Shown here one piece after another: positions 37,065 through 47,038 of a stretch of DNA of 64,000 nucleotides. A program made the translations under genes and the position numbers. Every line of letters starts with the position of its first letter. Position 1 is the first letter of the stretch. Source of the DNA: Petrolisthes cinctipes (Eukaryota > Arthropoda > Malacostraca > Decapoda > Porcellanidae); contig JAWQEG010000411.1 of NCBI GenBank assembly GCA_033782935.1, positions 2,291,501-2,355,500 on the forward strand. The letters run 5' to 3'. Below the pieces are notes generated by a model, which was given only the letters and a program-made list of their open reading frames with translations, was not told the DNA's origin and made no database searches.

Positions 37065-37502
37065 TGTAACAACAGGGTGTTGTGTAACGATTGGGGTGAA
37101 CAGACTCGATTGTACACAGTAACAATTTATTGGTATGACTACAAGGGTTGGTTCTCACACTCATATATCCTGGACTCAGTAGCAAGGTAGGCGAGGGTTG
37201 TGGTTGTAGAAGGCAAGCACCTTGTAGAGAGGACGACTGGTCTGCCATAGCCGAGTAGAGAGAAAGCTGCTGCAGGAGGTAGCTTGGTGTGCTGGAGAAT
37301 GGTGAGAGTGGCAGCGGACAAAGGTCGGCGGCAGGAGCAAGAGGTGAGTACAGGTCGAAGGTTAGCTGTAGAGTCCGGAGCGCGACTTGTCGGCTCCTTT
37401 TATCTCATTCTGGCCGGCTGCTCGTGCAGGTGTCATGGCGGCCTTCAGTGGCAGGTGGACAGGTGAGGACAAGGAAGCTCAAGGTGCTTGGTGTCTCCTA
37501 CA
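37065..37502 (-). repeat. 5' LTR of the gypsy element
   Basis: 438 bp. In minus orientation it begins TGTAGGAGACACC and ends GTTACA, giving the usual TG...CA termini. It pairs with the 387-bp left LTR, and the longer length reflects the roughly 51 bp missing from the left copy. Confidence 0.93.
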
Positions 37503-37533
37503 TCATAACAATTGTTTCAATGTTTAGTTCATT

Positions 37534-37536
<3 letters not shown>

Positions 37537-37590
<54 letters not shown>
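37537..37590. repeat. (GA)n microsatellite
   Basis: About 54 bp of GA at the point where homology to the block B copy stops. Confidence 0.95.
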
Positions 37591-37592
<2 letters not shown>

Positions 37593-37617
37593 AATTGTAT
37601 ATATATGTATATATGTA

Positions 37618-38151
37618 CAGTCGGCAGCAGAAATTCGTCGTACTTTGCTGTAGTAATGAGAGCCTGGAGATCTGGTACAACTGTATGGGAGAGACTGAGG
37701 GAGGGAAGGTGAGAGAGAGAGGGAAAGAGTGAGGGGGGAGTTAGGGTTATCAAAGCTTCGAATGACTCCCGGAACGTTATCTCGACGCTGAATTGGTTTC
37801 AAAGTTCCTCTTAAGTTTGAAAAACATGAAAGTCCAAAACCAATAATAATCATAGGTTACTCCCAAATAATGCATAATTATATGATTTTCAGTATCAATA
37901 TTATTATCGATACAAACTTTTATTACATAAAGTGCAATATATATTAGAAATGAATTCTTATGGTATCCCTGTTCAAACGATCTTTAGTAATTGCTATTTA
38001 AACCATAACTGACAACTCTCTCCCTCCCCCCCCCTCTCTCCCTCCCTCTCTCACTCTCTCTCTCTCCCTCTCTCTCTCTCTCATACAGTATCACCAGACC
38101 TCCAGGCTCCCATCACTACAGCAGAGTGGGACGAATTTCTGCTGCCGACTG
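37618..38151. mobile_element. 534-bp Tc1/mariner-like MITE
   Basis: The ends are inverted copies: CAGTCGGCAGCAGAAATTCG at the left and CGAATTTCTGCTGCCGACTG at the right, with homology reaching inward about 85-110 bp per side. TA dinucleotides flank both ends (37616-37617 and 38152-38153). TA duplication plus CAG termini is typical of Tc1/mariner superfamily elements. The interior has GA/CT-rich arms and about 330 bp without a transposase, so it is non-autonomous. Confidence 0.9.
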
Positions 38152-38164
38152 TAAGTGACAGGAA

Positions 38165-38165
<1 letters not shown>

Positions 38166-38208
<43 letters not shown>
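38166..38208. repeat. (GT)n microsatellite
   Basis: Pure GT run just outside the right end of the MITE. Confidence 0.95.
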
Positions 38209-38210
<2 letters not shown>

Positions 38211-38440
38211 CAATCTGAAATGGTTGTGATCCTCCTTAGATACAGAAAAGTTGTTTGCTAATTGTTAAGCAAATATGGATCAATTGTCAGGCTTAAAATA
38301 AAGTATACTACATTGATTTGCAAGAAGTAAGAACACAATAATTTACAAAGGATTAAATTACTCGCAGTACACTGTAGTTCATTATCTAATATGTTTTATC
38401 TCTTCCTCCACTGTCCCTACGGATGCCGCCATGACACTAT
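38209..38440. other. Short AT-rich spacer
   Basis: No gene or repeat recognised. Confidence 0.6.
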
Positions 38441-38671
38441 CACAAGGCCATACACACATTAACACACATACATTATTACAAGGCTACACACACATTAACA
38501 CACATACATTATTACAAGGCCACACACACATTAACACACATACATTATTACAAGGCCACACACACATTAACACACATACATTATTACAAGGCCACACACA
38601 TTAACACACATACATTATTACAAGGCCACACACACATTAACACACATACACTATCACAAGGCCACACACAC

Positions 38672-38702
<31 letters not shown>
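38441..38702. repeat. 36-bp minisatellite
   Basis: About seven units of the form CAAGGCCACACACACATTAA plus CACACATACATTATTA, ending in a CA run. One further unit lies at 39493-39530, beyond an inserted LINE fragment. Confidence 0.93.
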
Positions 38703-38703
<1 letters not shown>

Positions 38704-39490
38704 TCCAGGTTGTGGAGGCAACCAAACTCCTGGGGATAATAATAGACAGCAAATTGGACTGGAAGCAGCACATCACCACCATCACCCAGTCAGCCTCCTA
38801 ACGCCTCTATATGATAAGAAGGCTCAAATCCCTAGGCACACCCGAGTGAGAGCTGAGGGGTATTTACCAAATGTTTGTACTCCTCAAGCTAACGTATGCC
38901 GCCCCAATTTGGTCTCCATCCATCAATAAAACCCAGAAAAAACAACTTGAGAGGATACAGAAAAGATCCTGTCGTATCATACTAGGCACTCGTTATACCA
39001 CCTACAAAGAAGCCCTAGACATCCTACAAATGACCTCCCTGGACAGTACACACCTTAACATCTTAAAGGGATTCAGCGAACAACTACTGAACAACCCTAG
39101 ACACCGAGAAATGCTTCCCCCCCTCCCCCCGTCTACCACCACCACGGCGAGAAACCCGACACTCCAACATCCTCACACCGATAAGGGCACGAACCGACCG
39201 CTACAAGCACAGTCCCATACCTTCAATTGTAGATATAATTAATAGAAAATAATAACATCTAGAAACAATGCATATGTCAGCCTTCGAATTAAATTGCTCA
39301 TACATCATTTTTTACATTTATCGTTATCATATTGTCCATTCATCCATATAACTTCTCATTATATTATTCATCTATTTATATTTTCTTCCATATAGTATAT
39401 CATCATGTTCATGTGCTAATTTGTGTATTTTCAGCCTTGTGGCTGCCATATCAATAAACTGTATATTATTATTATTATCATTATTATTAC
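38703..39490 (+). pseudogene. 5'-truncated non-LTR retrotransposon (ORF2 C-terminus and 3' UTR)
   Basis: The frame from 38710 reads VVEATKLLGIIIDSKLDWKQ, then RLYMIRRLKSLGTPE, a short interruption, and LTYAAPIWSPSINKTQKKQL, IQKRSCRIILGTRYTTYKEA, LNNPRHREMLPPLPP. This is the C-terminal region found after the RT domain in many Jockey/CR1-like elements. One in-frame stop occurs after LGTPE and another before RLYMI. A 3' UTR follows and ends in a short (ATT)n tail at 39462-39490, immediately followed by another unit of the flanking 36-bp minisatellite. Confidence 0.82.
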
Positions 39491-39530
39491 ACTATCACAA
39501 GGCCACACACACATTAACACACATACAGTA
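39491..39530. repeat. Detached unit of the 36-bp minisatellite
   Basis: CACTATCACAAGGCCACACA continues to ACATACAG, matching the array at 38441-38702 (most closely the unit at about 38648), but placed after the LINE tail. Confidence 0.9.
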
Positions 39531-39716
39531 TATAAAGCCAATATCTTTCATGTATATTTATCTTTTCTTGTAACACTACATGAATATATTATATTTGTAT
39601 ATGTGACATGTATTATTTTATTGCATTATATTTTGTCTAATTTTAACAATATACAGTATATATTAGATATTTAGGTACATCCTGTGATAAGTCTTGCAGA
39701 CAGTCGTATATACTAT

Positions 39717-39930
39717 GGGATGGAAGGTTGGGTGTGTGAGGGGAAGGAGAGAGGAAGGAGGGAGGGTTGGGTGTGTGAGTGGAAGGAGAGAGGAAGGATG
39801 GAGGGTAGGGTGTGTGAGTGGAAGGAGAGAGGAAGGATGGAGGGTAGGGTGTGTGAGGGGAAGGAGAGAGGAAGGATGGAGGGTAGGAGGTGTGAGGGGA
39901 AGGAGAGAGGAAGGATGGAAGGTTGGGAGG
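39717..39930. repeat. 39-bp G-rich minisatellite, about 5.5 copies
   Basis: Units of GGATGGAGGGTAGGGTGTGT plus GAGGGGAAGGAGAGAGGAA. The 39-bp period equals 13 codons, so frames on both strands stay open without being genes. It is followed by purine-rich sequence to about 40140. Confidence 0.95.
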
Positions 39931-40175
39931 GAACGATGACGTAAGTGTTAGAAGAAGGAAGAGTAGGAATGAAGGAAAGGGAGGAAATTGTAGGAAGAAA
40001 TAGGAGAAAAGGGTTAAGGGGAAGGAAGTGAGGATTGAGGATGGTAATGGTGAGGAATAGAGAGAGATACGAAGCTGTAAAGGAAGGAAAGGGAGAAGAG
40101 GGGTAGGGGAGGGAAGGGAAGGGTAGGTAGGGTAAAAGAAGTTGAGGGAGAGGAACGAATAGGAGAATGCAAAGG

Positions 40176-40300
40176 CATTAATTTTATGTTTGTCATCTTG
40201 GTTAGTGTGAAGGGTAACACATTGAGGAATAATGTGCCAGACATTAATTTTATGTTTGTCATCTTGGTTAGTGGGAAGGGAAACACATTGAGGATGTTTC
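40176..40300. repeat. 66-bp tandem duplication
   Basis: CATTAATTTTATGTTTGTCA recurs after 66 bp (40176 and 40242), followed by CTTGGTTAGTG and ACACATTGAGGA in both units. Confidence 0.9.
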
Positions 40301-41002
40301 AACTACTATCCGTTTCAGCGCTGGACAGACGCTGTTTTTCGCAAATATCTCCTAAACGAATCGTTGTATCAAGATAATATTTCAACACACTATCTTTAAC
40401 ACCCGGGCGTAATTTATGGCTGACATACCATATTCCTATATGTGTTATGCGAGGAGTTTACTCGTGAAAAATAGCACAAAGCTGGCCAGTCATATTGACT
40501 CATTCGAAGGAAAGTGTGGCCCCCCAACACCCTGCCAAACCATTCCTAACCACAACTACATCCCCCCCTTCTCACCCCTCCCTCCTCCTCTTCTCCCCCT
40601 AGCTCCTCGCCTCCCTCATCACTCGTGGCCCTCCCTATTTCTTCCATCACTGTATTATATATTAGAATGTTATGTAGATGTATATGTATAGATATGATTA
40701 TTAACTAAGAGTATGGTGCAGTACAATTCTATAGAGGCAAGACGTATTTCACTTTGATAATTACTGTACAACAGCATGTTTACATACATGTAGTATGTAG
40801 AAGGTCCATGTTTGCAGTCCTTATGGTCAACCATGCAAGTGAACACGATGTACTGGCATTACCTGTGGTCTGGACCTTCTAGGGCCTCTAGGCAAAGTTA
40901 TTAGATACTGTGCACCTATTCATTATAAAATGTCAACTTGATCCACTTAATATAATGTTATTTTGTTGACTCGTCCCTTTTATATTTATATTATCACCAA
41001 AT

Positions 41003-41131
<129 letters not shown>

Positions 41132-41169
41132 GTGTAGGATTTAATGATGCAAACATGATAAAACAAAAT

Positions 41170-41300
41170 TTATTCACAATCACTGTCAAGGAAAACGTCA
41201 TCGTCTTCATCATCACTGGCTTTAACATTTGTACAATGTGGCAAGACGAAGAACAAACGCTGTCCTGCATCCACGGGGGCAAATGGACAACATTGTTGCT
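41170..41300 (-). pseudogene. C-terminal coding remnant with acidic tail
   Basis: The minus-strand frame reads APVDAGQRLFFVLPHCTN, then VKASDDEDDDVFLDSDCE and a stop at 41170-41172. The frame closes at a stop about 42 codons upstream. An acidic Asp/Glu-rich C-terminus directly inside an inverted-repeat element could be the end of a lost transposase, but no catalytic motif is visible. I do not recognise the family. Confidence 0.35.
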
Positions 41301-42171
41301 AATAGGCGCGCCTCGTCAGTCAATGATTTCTACCCTGTCACTACTTGAGTCATAGCCTCGGACTGGGGGGTACCTCATACTTCAGAGAGAGGGGGAGGGG
41401 ATACGGGAGACTGTGAATATTCAATTAAAGGCATAAATTGGTTATTTAAAAGGTAAAGAACACATGAAGCAACCATGAACAATTATATTTAGTTGCCCAA
41501 AACCAAAATTAATCATTTTTGTGGTGGCCTTAGACACGTGGGTTATTATCCGGCTATACGGCCATTAACAACGGGATTAGCTATTGCTTTAATGGTCGTT
41601 TGACCCACTCTGGTTTTCATGTCCACACACAACGGTAACTGTATTAAACAATATTACTAATGAACGATACGTATATACATACTGTCATAAAAAAAATAAA
41701 AAATGGAAGGTGGATGGTGTAAATAGGGGGGTGAAGAGTGAAACGGGGAGGGGGATAATGAGATATTGGGGTAGGGAAGGAAGGAATGGTGTGGGGGGAT
41801 TTCGGGGTGTTGGTAGAGGGGTTACACGAGTACCCCACACTCGTCCGATTCTCTATAACGCCTTAGATATGATGACTGGATTAGGCTTAATATCACTCAG
41901 TAAACTCCTAACATAACACATATAGTAATATGGTATGTCAGCCATAAATTACGCCCGGGTGTTAAAGACAGTGTGCTGAAACATTATATTGATACAACGA
42001 TTCGTTTAAGAGATATTTACGAAAAACACCGTCTGTCGGGCGCTGAAACGTATAGTAGAGTTACAAAAGTCACTTATCATTCAACATTGTTTGTCTCTCA
42101 TACAACCTCTTTTCTCTGCCTAATATGTTACCAAGTCAATGTATTTACTCATACATTACACATATAGTATA

Positions 42172-42266
42172 CTAGCTGCTCCGCCGCCCTTCGGGCGGCT
42201 AGGAGCCGCTAGCTCCTGCGGAGGGCTGGCGGCCTGCGGCCGCCCTTCCACCGCCCTTCGGGCGGT
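42172..42266 (-). other. Helitron terminal hairpin cluster and CTAG end
   Basis: Four GC-rich inverted repeats lie in 85 bp of otherwise AT-rich DNA: 42183-42199 (loop TTC), 42201-42217, 42228-42244 (loop TGC) and 42250-42266 (loop TTC). The outermost pair share the same CCGCCC/GGGCGG stem. The multiplicity is unusual, because one terminal hairpin is the norm. Confidence 0.85.
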
Positions 42267-42533
42267 TTGGAGCAGATCGGGCGGTGGGTGGATAGAAGGA
42301 AGGGAAGGAGGGAAGGAAGGGGGAGAGGGAGGGATGGTTTAGTGGTTAGATAAAATAAATGGATGGATGGATGAATAGTAATAGAGGTGGGTGGGTGAAT
42401 AATTGGAGGTATTAGTCGTTTTTAAATGTTTATTATATCAATCTTTCTCCCTCATTCAATAACTCCATCATTCTAATATTAGCATAATTAATAAAATTTC
42501 CTTCTTTTTCTATTAATAGCATCACTAAGCATT

Positions 42534-43136
42534 TTACTGAAGTGCCTCCTGGTAAACGACATTTTTCACGACTCCGGTTGACGACATCACGTAGAGATTC
42601 TTCTCATCGGCGACTCGACTGCAGCCCACATAGAGTTGACCGTGGGAGAAGACCTGGTCCTTAAGGTTGAGGCCAACTACTTTCAGGGACTGTCCTCGGC
42701 TTTTGTTGATTGTCATGGCATAGCTTAGACGAATAGGGAATTGGAGACGTTGGAACTGAATTGGACAATCTGAGGGCCTCAGAGGGATTTTTGGAATGAA
42801 GACATCTTCCCCTTTACCTTTGCCAGTCAGGATTGTGGCCTCCACCAGACGTGGCATCATTGTTTTAACTCTTAATCTTGTGCCATTGCAAAGTTTTGGT
42901 GGGTTCAGGTTTCTAAGAAGCATTATCGGACATCCCAACTTCAGTTCCAAATTGTGAGGTGGCATCCCTGGTGGATCTAGACTGTTCAGGAATTCTGCTG
43001 GGTAGTTGACCACTTGATCATCGTCGGGCACTGTATCAACTGATTTGTACTTCATTGACCTGCCAGGCTGAGCATCCAGAAGTTTTTGGTTGATGTTGTT
43101 GACAGCTTCATTCTTTGGAGCTAGGATAGCTTCCAC
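42534..43136 (-). pseudogene. Helitron Pif1-like helicase, C-terminal 200 residues
   Basis: The minus-strand frame begins at the AILAPKNEAVNNINQKLL block and continues through VPDDDQVVNYPAEFLNSLDP, GMPPHNLELKLGCPIMLLRN, LNPPKLCNGTRL and FPIRLSYAMTINKSRGQSLK. It then has the helicase motif VI region FSHGQLYVGCSRVADEKNLY, and ends near VVYQEALQ, about the natural C-terminus of Helitron Rep-Hel proteins. In complete proteins (usually over 1300 residues) the Rep endonuclease and helicase motifs I-IV precede this. Here those are absent, so the protein is truncated although this part is free of stops. The frame runs into unrelated repeats just upstream of the AILAPKN block. Confidence 0.93.
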
Positions 43137-43873
43137 GTTTCGTTATTTGTGGTTTCGTTGTATGTGAAAATAAATATGGCAATAATGAAAATAAATGTGA
43201 CAAAAGTAAAATAAATCGTGAAAATAAATATGGCAATAATGAAAATCAATTTGACCAAAGTGAAATTCTATATGACAATACTGAGAATCGATATGACAAT
43301 GGAATCAATCATAAAAATGCATAAAATTTAATAATAGGTTTAATAATAGGTAAAATAAATCGTGAACGACAATATACTTACTGAGATAACGCATAAACAA
43401 ATCGAATAATATCCGTGCTAAAATATGTTCATGAGCTGTTGATTAAAATAAATATGGGAATAATGAAAATCAATTTGACAAAAGTAAAATAAATCGTGAA
43501 CGACAATATACTTAGTGAGAAAACGCATAAACAAATCGAATAATGTCCGTGCTGTAGCCTGTAGAGGGGAATGGTTAACTCGTCATATTTACGCTCTAAT
43601 TTTTAGGGGGGTTTTAGGGGTAACAACTTTATTACTCATGGCGCTGCAGTACGCAAGCCAGTGGACCTAGGAAACTTTAGTTTACAGATTCTGGTGTGTA
43701 AAATCAAGCTCTACAATTGTGTAAGAAAAAATTTACCTAAATGAAAGTTTAAAATTGACCGTGTTTTTGCGGAAGGCTGAAGTGTGGTATGGTGAATCCG
43801 TAGATTTTTTCCCCTGTATTTTATTATTATTTCGCTAGCACGTTTCGTTATATGTGGTTTCGTTGTATGACCC
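43137..43873. repeat. AT-rich degenerate 21-bp repeats with a 134-bp duplication
   Basis: The stretch is bracketed by two direct copies of CGTTTCGTTATNTGTGGTTT plus CGTTGTATG (43138-43166 and 43845-43873). Between them are degenerate ~21-bp units of the type GAAAATAAATATGGCAATAAT (43166-43310). There is also a 134-bp direct duplication, seen as CGTGAACGACAATATACTTA at 43361 and 43495. It separates the helicase fragment from unrelated DNA and may be an insertion that destroyed the Helitron 5' portion. Confidence 0.7.
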
Positions 43874-43954
43874 CCCCTAAACCTGAAGGGGATCAAGACT
43901 CACCTACATGCAAATTTTGAGGACACAAAGTTGGACGGTTTAGGCGTGCATCGC

Positions 43955-43956
<2 letters not shown>

Positions 43957-44000
<44 letters not shown>
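43957..44000. repeat. (CA)n microsatellite
   Basis: Pure CA run. Confidence 0.95.
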
Positions 44001-44003
<3 letters not shown>

Positions 44004-44122
44004 GACAGAATCTTGGCTTTATGTATATAGATTGGTTTTCTTGGTGTGTTTTGTGTTGTCCATGTTGCTGTTCCTTCATTACTATTGTGTCACCCTCCTG
44101 TCCTCTACAACACACACATGAC

Positions 44123-44309
44123 TTTTTTTTTTTTTTCAATACCTCAACCTCGGGGCTGTAGGCTATCAGTAGCCCGTGACTCTTGCGAGGCCCCGAGATT
44201 ATTGGGTGTCGCACTTGATGAGACAGTGGAGCTTCGTGGTGATGTTGGTACCGTAGCTTCTCTTCTGTCCCAGTAGATGACGACACCTTATTTATACACT
44301 TCACTATCA
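44123..44309 (-). repeat. Interspersed repeat with poly(A) end, copy 1 (SINE-like)
   Basis: It starts in plus orientation with T14 and CAATACCTCAACC, then GGGGCTGTAGGCTATCAGTA, GCGAGGCCCCGAGATTATTG, TGTTGGTACCGTAGCTTCTC and GATGACGACACCTTATTTAT. The same sequence recurs at 45307-45489. Poly(A) on the minus strand suggests retroposition in that orientation. I did not find convincing tRNA-type A and B boxes, so it could instead be the 3' end of a longer LINE. Confidence 0.75.
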
Positions 44310-44408
44310 GGGGAGAGCAGCTACACTACTGTGTAAACTGTGGATAACAAAGGTTAGTATACACACAACCACTATGTTGTTAAGTCACGAGAGAGTGAAA
44401 GATACATT

Positions 44409-44409
<1 letters not shown>
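44310..44409. other. Short spacer
   Basis: No feature recognised. Confidence 0.5.

Positions 44410-44456
<47 letters not shown>
44410..44456. repeat. (GA)n microsatellite
   Basis: About 46 bp of GA. Confidence 0.95.
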
Positions 44457-44458
<2 letters not shown>

Positions 44459-45306
44459 ACTATGACACTTACTTAGAGAAAGATTTTTAGGTTTCAGATC
44501 GCGAGTGTCGTAATTACCCTGTTAACATTCGATGGAAAAAATGTAAATTTTAGAAAATTGGAGTTTGTATTTTTATGACATATATTAGATGACTACAAGA
44601 TATAATAATCTTAGAATTCAGACTTTAATGAATTAGATAGTAGCAACCTCCAGTAACAGCTTTCATTAAAGAAAGTTGTAGACATTCCAACCAGTGGCAA
44701 TGTGGTAATTATTTCCCACAGAGTAGCGTTAACGACATAATATCAGGAATTATCGTTGTTATTTAACATTTATATTGCCAGTAATTTCAGCCATCTAAAA
44801 TGATTCTCGAACTTAATTATATAATTATAATAACCAAAATTTCAAGCCATCTAAAAAGATACTCGAATATAATTAAGGAAACAATCGCATAAAATCACAA
44901 ATCCAAGAAATCAGTCGAATATGTCGATAATATATTTCTGGGTTGTGAAGCAGTAGATCATAAATTACCAGGTTTAGTCTGGAAGCCGGAAAGTTAGTAC
45001 TTATGGAGGCAGTGAAGAGAACACACCATACAGAGTGGATTATACAGGCGGGGAGAAGTGTTATAATTCTCACATACGTGCAATACAAAAAGTCGTCTGG
45101 ACATCTAGCTGCAACTCCAATACAACTTAATTTAATTAAGCAATATATCGTTCACTTCTCATGATAAGTATCCGATTATATACCAGCTGGCCAGTTAGGT
45201 AGAATAAGGATCGATTTAGAGATAACGTTACGACACAGGAACAAGAAAAAGAATAAAGGAAGTTTCATATCCATTCGTAACGTAAATTTACAACATATGA
45301 TATATT
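44457..45306. other. AT-rich spacer, no gene recognised
   Basis: A small local duplication is visible around 44792-44875 (AGCCATCTAAAA and CTCGAA...AATTA phrases occur twice). No coding motifs. Confidence 0.55.
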
Positions 45307-45489
45307 GTTTTTTTTATACTTTTTTTATACCTCGGGACTGTAGGCTGTCAGTAGCCCGTGACTCCTGCGAGGCCCCGAGATTATTGGGGATCTCACTAGA
45401 TGAGACAGTGAAGCTTCTTGAAGATGTTGGTACCGTAGCTTCTCCTCTGCCCCAGTAGATGACGACACCTTATTTATACACGTCAATAT
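45307..45489 (-). repeat. Interspersed repeat with poly(A) end, copy 2 (SINE-like)
   Basis: Direct-orientation partner of 44123-44309, beginning with T8 and TATACTTTTTTTATACCTC, then GGGACTGTAGGCTGTCAGTA, GCGAGGCCCCGAGATTATTG and CGACACCTTATTTATACACG. The two copies lie 1.18 kb apart and differ at a modest number of sites. Confidence 0.75.
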
Positions 45490-45851
45490 CACTATCACTA
45501 CATATGATTATAAATCATGCTACAATGAGCGACATACTAAAATAATTAAGATTAATTTGTTTAGTGAAGGAGTCGACTTCGAACCCGTAAGTAAATATAG
45601 GAAAGCCCGTGAATAGTTTTGTGTGAAAGTTATTGTTAATCGAGGTCGGCTAGGGCGGTCGTGATACGTAAATTTTCATAACAGGCAACATTACCTTAGA
45701 CCTAGTGTTGACTGACCTTGTGGTAACCAGCTTTACCCTGCCCCCACCCCCCCACAACCCTTCCCTCCCCTAGGATGCAGCACACATTGTTCTTTTCTGA
45801 GGTCACCTGCACCCACCACTATACTCCACCAAGCCTCTGTCATTATGACCA

Positions 45852-46063
45852 CACCTGACTCAGCCTTAAGGTCAGTGGATCACCTGGTACCCCTGGACTG
45901 AAGTCATCACTGAGACAGACTTATACACCAAGTGGAATAATATTGTTATCACCTCTACTCTACACACCTGACACAGCCTTAAGGTCAGTGGATCACCTGG
46001 TACCCCTGGACTGAGGTCAAGACAGACTTATACACCAAGTGGAATAATTTTGTTATCACGTCG
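45852..46063. repeat. About 113-bp tandem duplication
   Basis: CAGCCTTAAGGTCAGTGGAT begins at 45861 and again at 45974. Both copies continue through CACCTGGTACCCCTGGACTG and TTATACACCAAGTGGAATAA. The second copy lacks about 13 bp. Confidence 0.92.
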
Positions 46064-46500
46064 ACTCCACACAAACATAAACAGGTTCAAACGGCTCAGA
46101 AATAAAGTAATCAGAGAAATTGCCAAGGCAAAGAAAAACCACTACCCAAATAAAATTTACAGTTTAAAACAAACAAATAAGTTTCAATGGTTTTCCAAAA
46201 TTAAACATCTGTGTGGACTATCAGATAATTTCTCCACCATTTCCTGTGTCTCCCATCTCTCTCACTCTGAATCCAGTGACAAAATGAACCATCACTTCTC
46301 CACCATCTGTCAGACCCTCCCTTCGCTTGACAACACGAAGCTCCCCGGCTATCTACCCTCTCCACCCTTACCCCACTCTTGTGCACTTTGAAGAGTTTGT
46401 TTGTTTTCCCATCAAAGCCTTGTCTGGCCTGATGGAGAGCATTTTATCGGATGTAGCTTCCTGTCTGGAGGCAAACTCAGACATATCAGAAGACGAGTTT
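46050..46500 (+). pseudogene. Non-LTR retrotransposon ORF2 linker remnant
   Basis: The plus-strand frame from 46050 reads RFKRLRNKVIREIAKAKKNH, YPNKIYSLKQTNKFQWFSKI, KHLCGLSDNF, SDKMNHHFSTICQTLP and LPGYLPSPP. This basic segment followed by a WFxxI and a NHHFxxIC block is the region between endonuclease and RT of Jockey/CR1-like ORF2 proteins. The RT domain itself does not follow; the frame stops at about 46391 and shifts. I recognise no upstream endonuclease. Confidence 0.75.
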
Positions 46501-47038
46501 TTACAATAGGGTAAATGGCCGCCTTGGCAGCCCTTACCCAATATCCCCCTCTTCTCAATCATTCCTCAGCATGGGTTACAGATATCCATCTCATCCACCT
46601 CTACCAAGCAATGTGTGGAGGCCTCTTCTGACTGCTGGGAATCTGCTAATGTGAATTGTTTGCCTCTCACTGCCAAGACCGTCAAGAATACTTCGGCTGT
46701 GCATGACGTACTTGACTCTCAGTTTTCTTTGCCTTGCTCTGGTGCTTCGACCCCTACCCACTCCTGGTCCTCGTCTCATTCTCCTGCGTTTGCCCTGGGT
46801 GACACATGAGTCAAGCTCTCCTTTTCTATGGACATGAAGCTGCAGTGGTTGTTTGTCGTTAACAAGGCCCTCCAACTGCAGCATGAACTGGCTGAAGTAA
46901 AGATGTCTGCAGTCACATCCCGGTTCATCATCATCTCCAGAAAGTGTCAGGACATCATCGAGAGAGTCAAGTATGGTGAATATTTTTGTCTCTCCCTCAC
47001 ATTCCTCAGGGTTCGCCTGAGAGGCCTCGTGGGGTTGC
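46500..47038. other. Unrecognised open-frame region
   Basis: Overlapping frames occur on both strands (plus 46615-46809 and 46828-47094; minus 46591-47049, 152 codons). The plus frame has a helix-rich stretch with LQLQHELAEVKMSAVTSRFI and CQDIIERVK, and the minus frame has a Gly/Arg-rich stretch. Neither has a recognisable domain. They may belong to a further retroelement ORF. Confidence 0.4.

Larger units (their letters stand above)
31426..37502 (-). mobile_element. Ty3/gypsy LTR retrotransposon, degenerate, minus strand
   Basis: A complete-structure element in reverse orientation: 5' LTR at 37065-37502, primer-binding site, gag, protease, RT, RNase H, integrase, a Pro/Thr-rich tail, polypurine tract, then 3' LTR at 31426-31812. 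It lies inside a non-LTR remnant whose uninterrupted counterpart is at 54596-54620. There the sequence CTTGCCATAAACAATTG crosses the insertion point, against GCCAT before the left LTR and TCATAACAATTG after the right LTR. This fixes both ends and suggests a 4-bp target duplication (CCAT and TCAT, one mismatch). Many stops and frameshifts, a changed RT active site and an internal integrase deletion show that it is inactive. Confidence 0.93.
42172..43136 (-). mobile_element. Helitron 3' portion (helicase C-terminus to terminus)
   Basis: On the minus strand the helicase end is followed by about 270 bp of non-coding DNA and then a GC-rich hairpin cluster. The final hairpin CCGCCC-GAA-GGGCGG is followed eight bases later by CTAG at 42175-42172 and then a T. 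A terminal hairpin plus CTRR end followed by T is the Helitron 3' signature, since Helitrons insert between A and T without target duplication. The 5' part with the Rep domain is missing; the coding sequence stops at about 43136 at an abrupt change to AT-rich repeats. Confidence 0.9.

Noticed and set aside
39643..40302. 219-codon minus-strand Pro/Ser-rich open frame
   Set aside because: Translation of the 39-bp and 66-bp tandem repeats and purine-rich flank.
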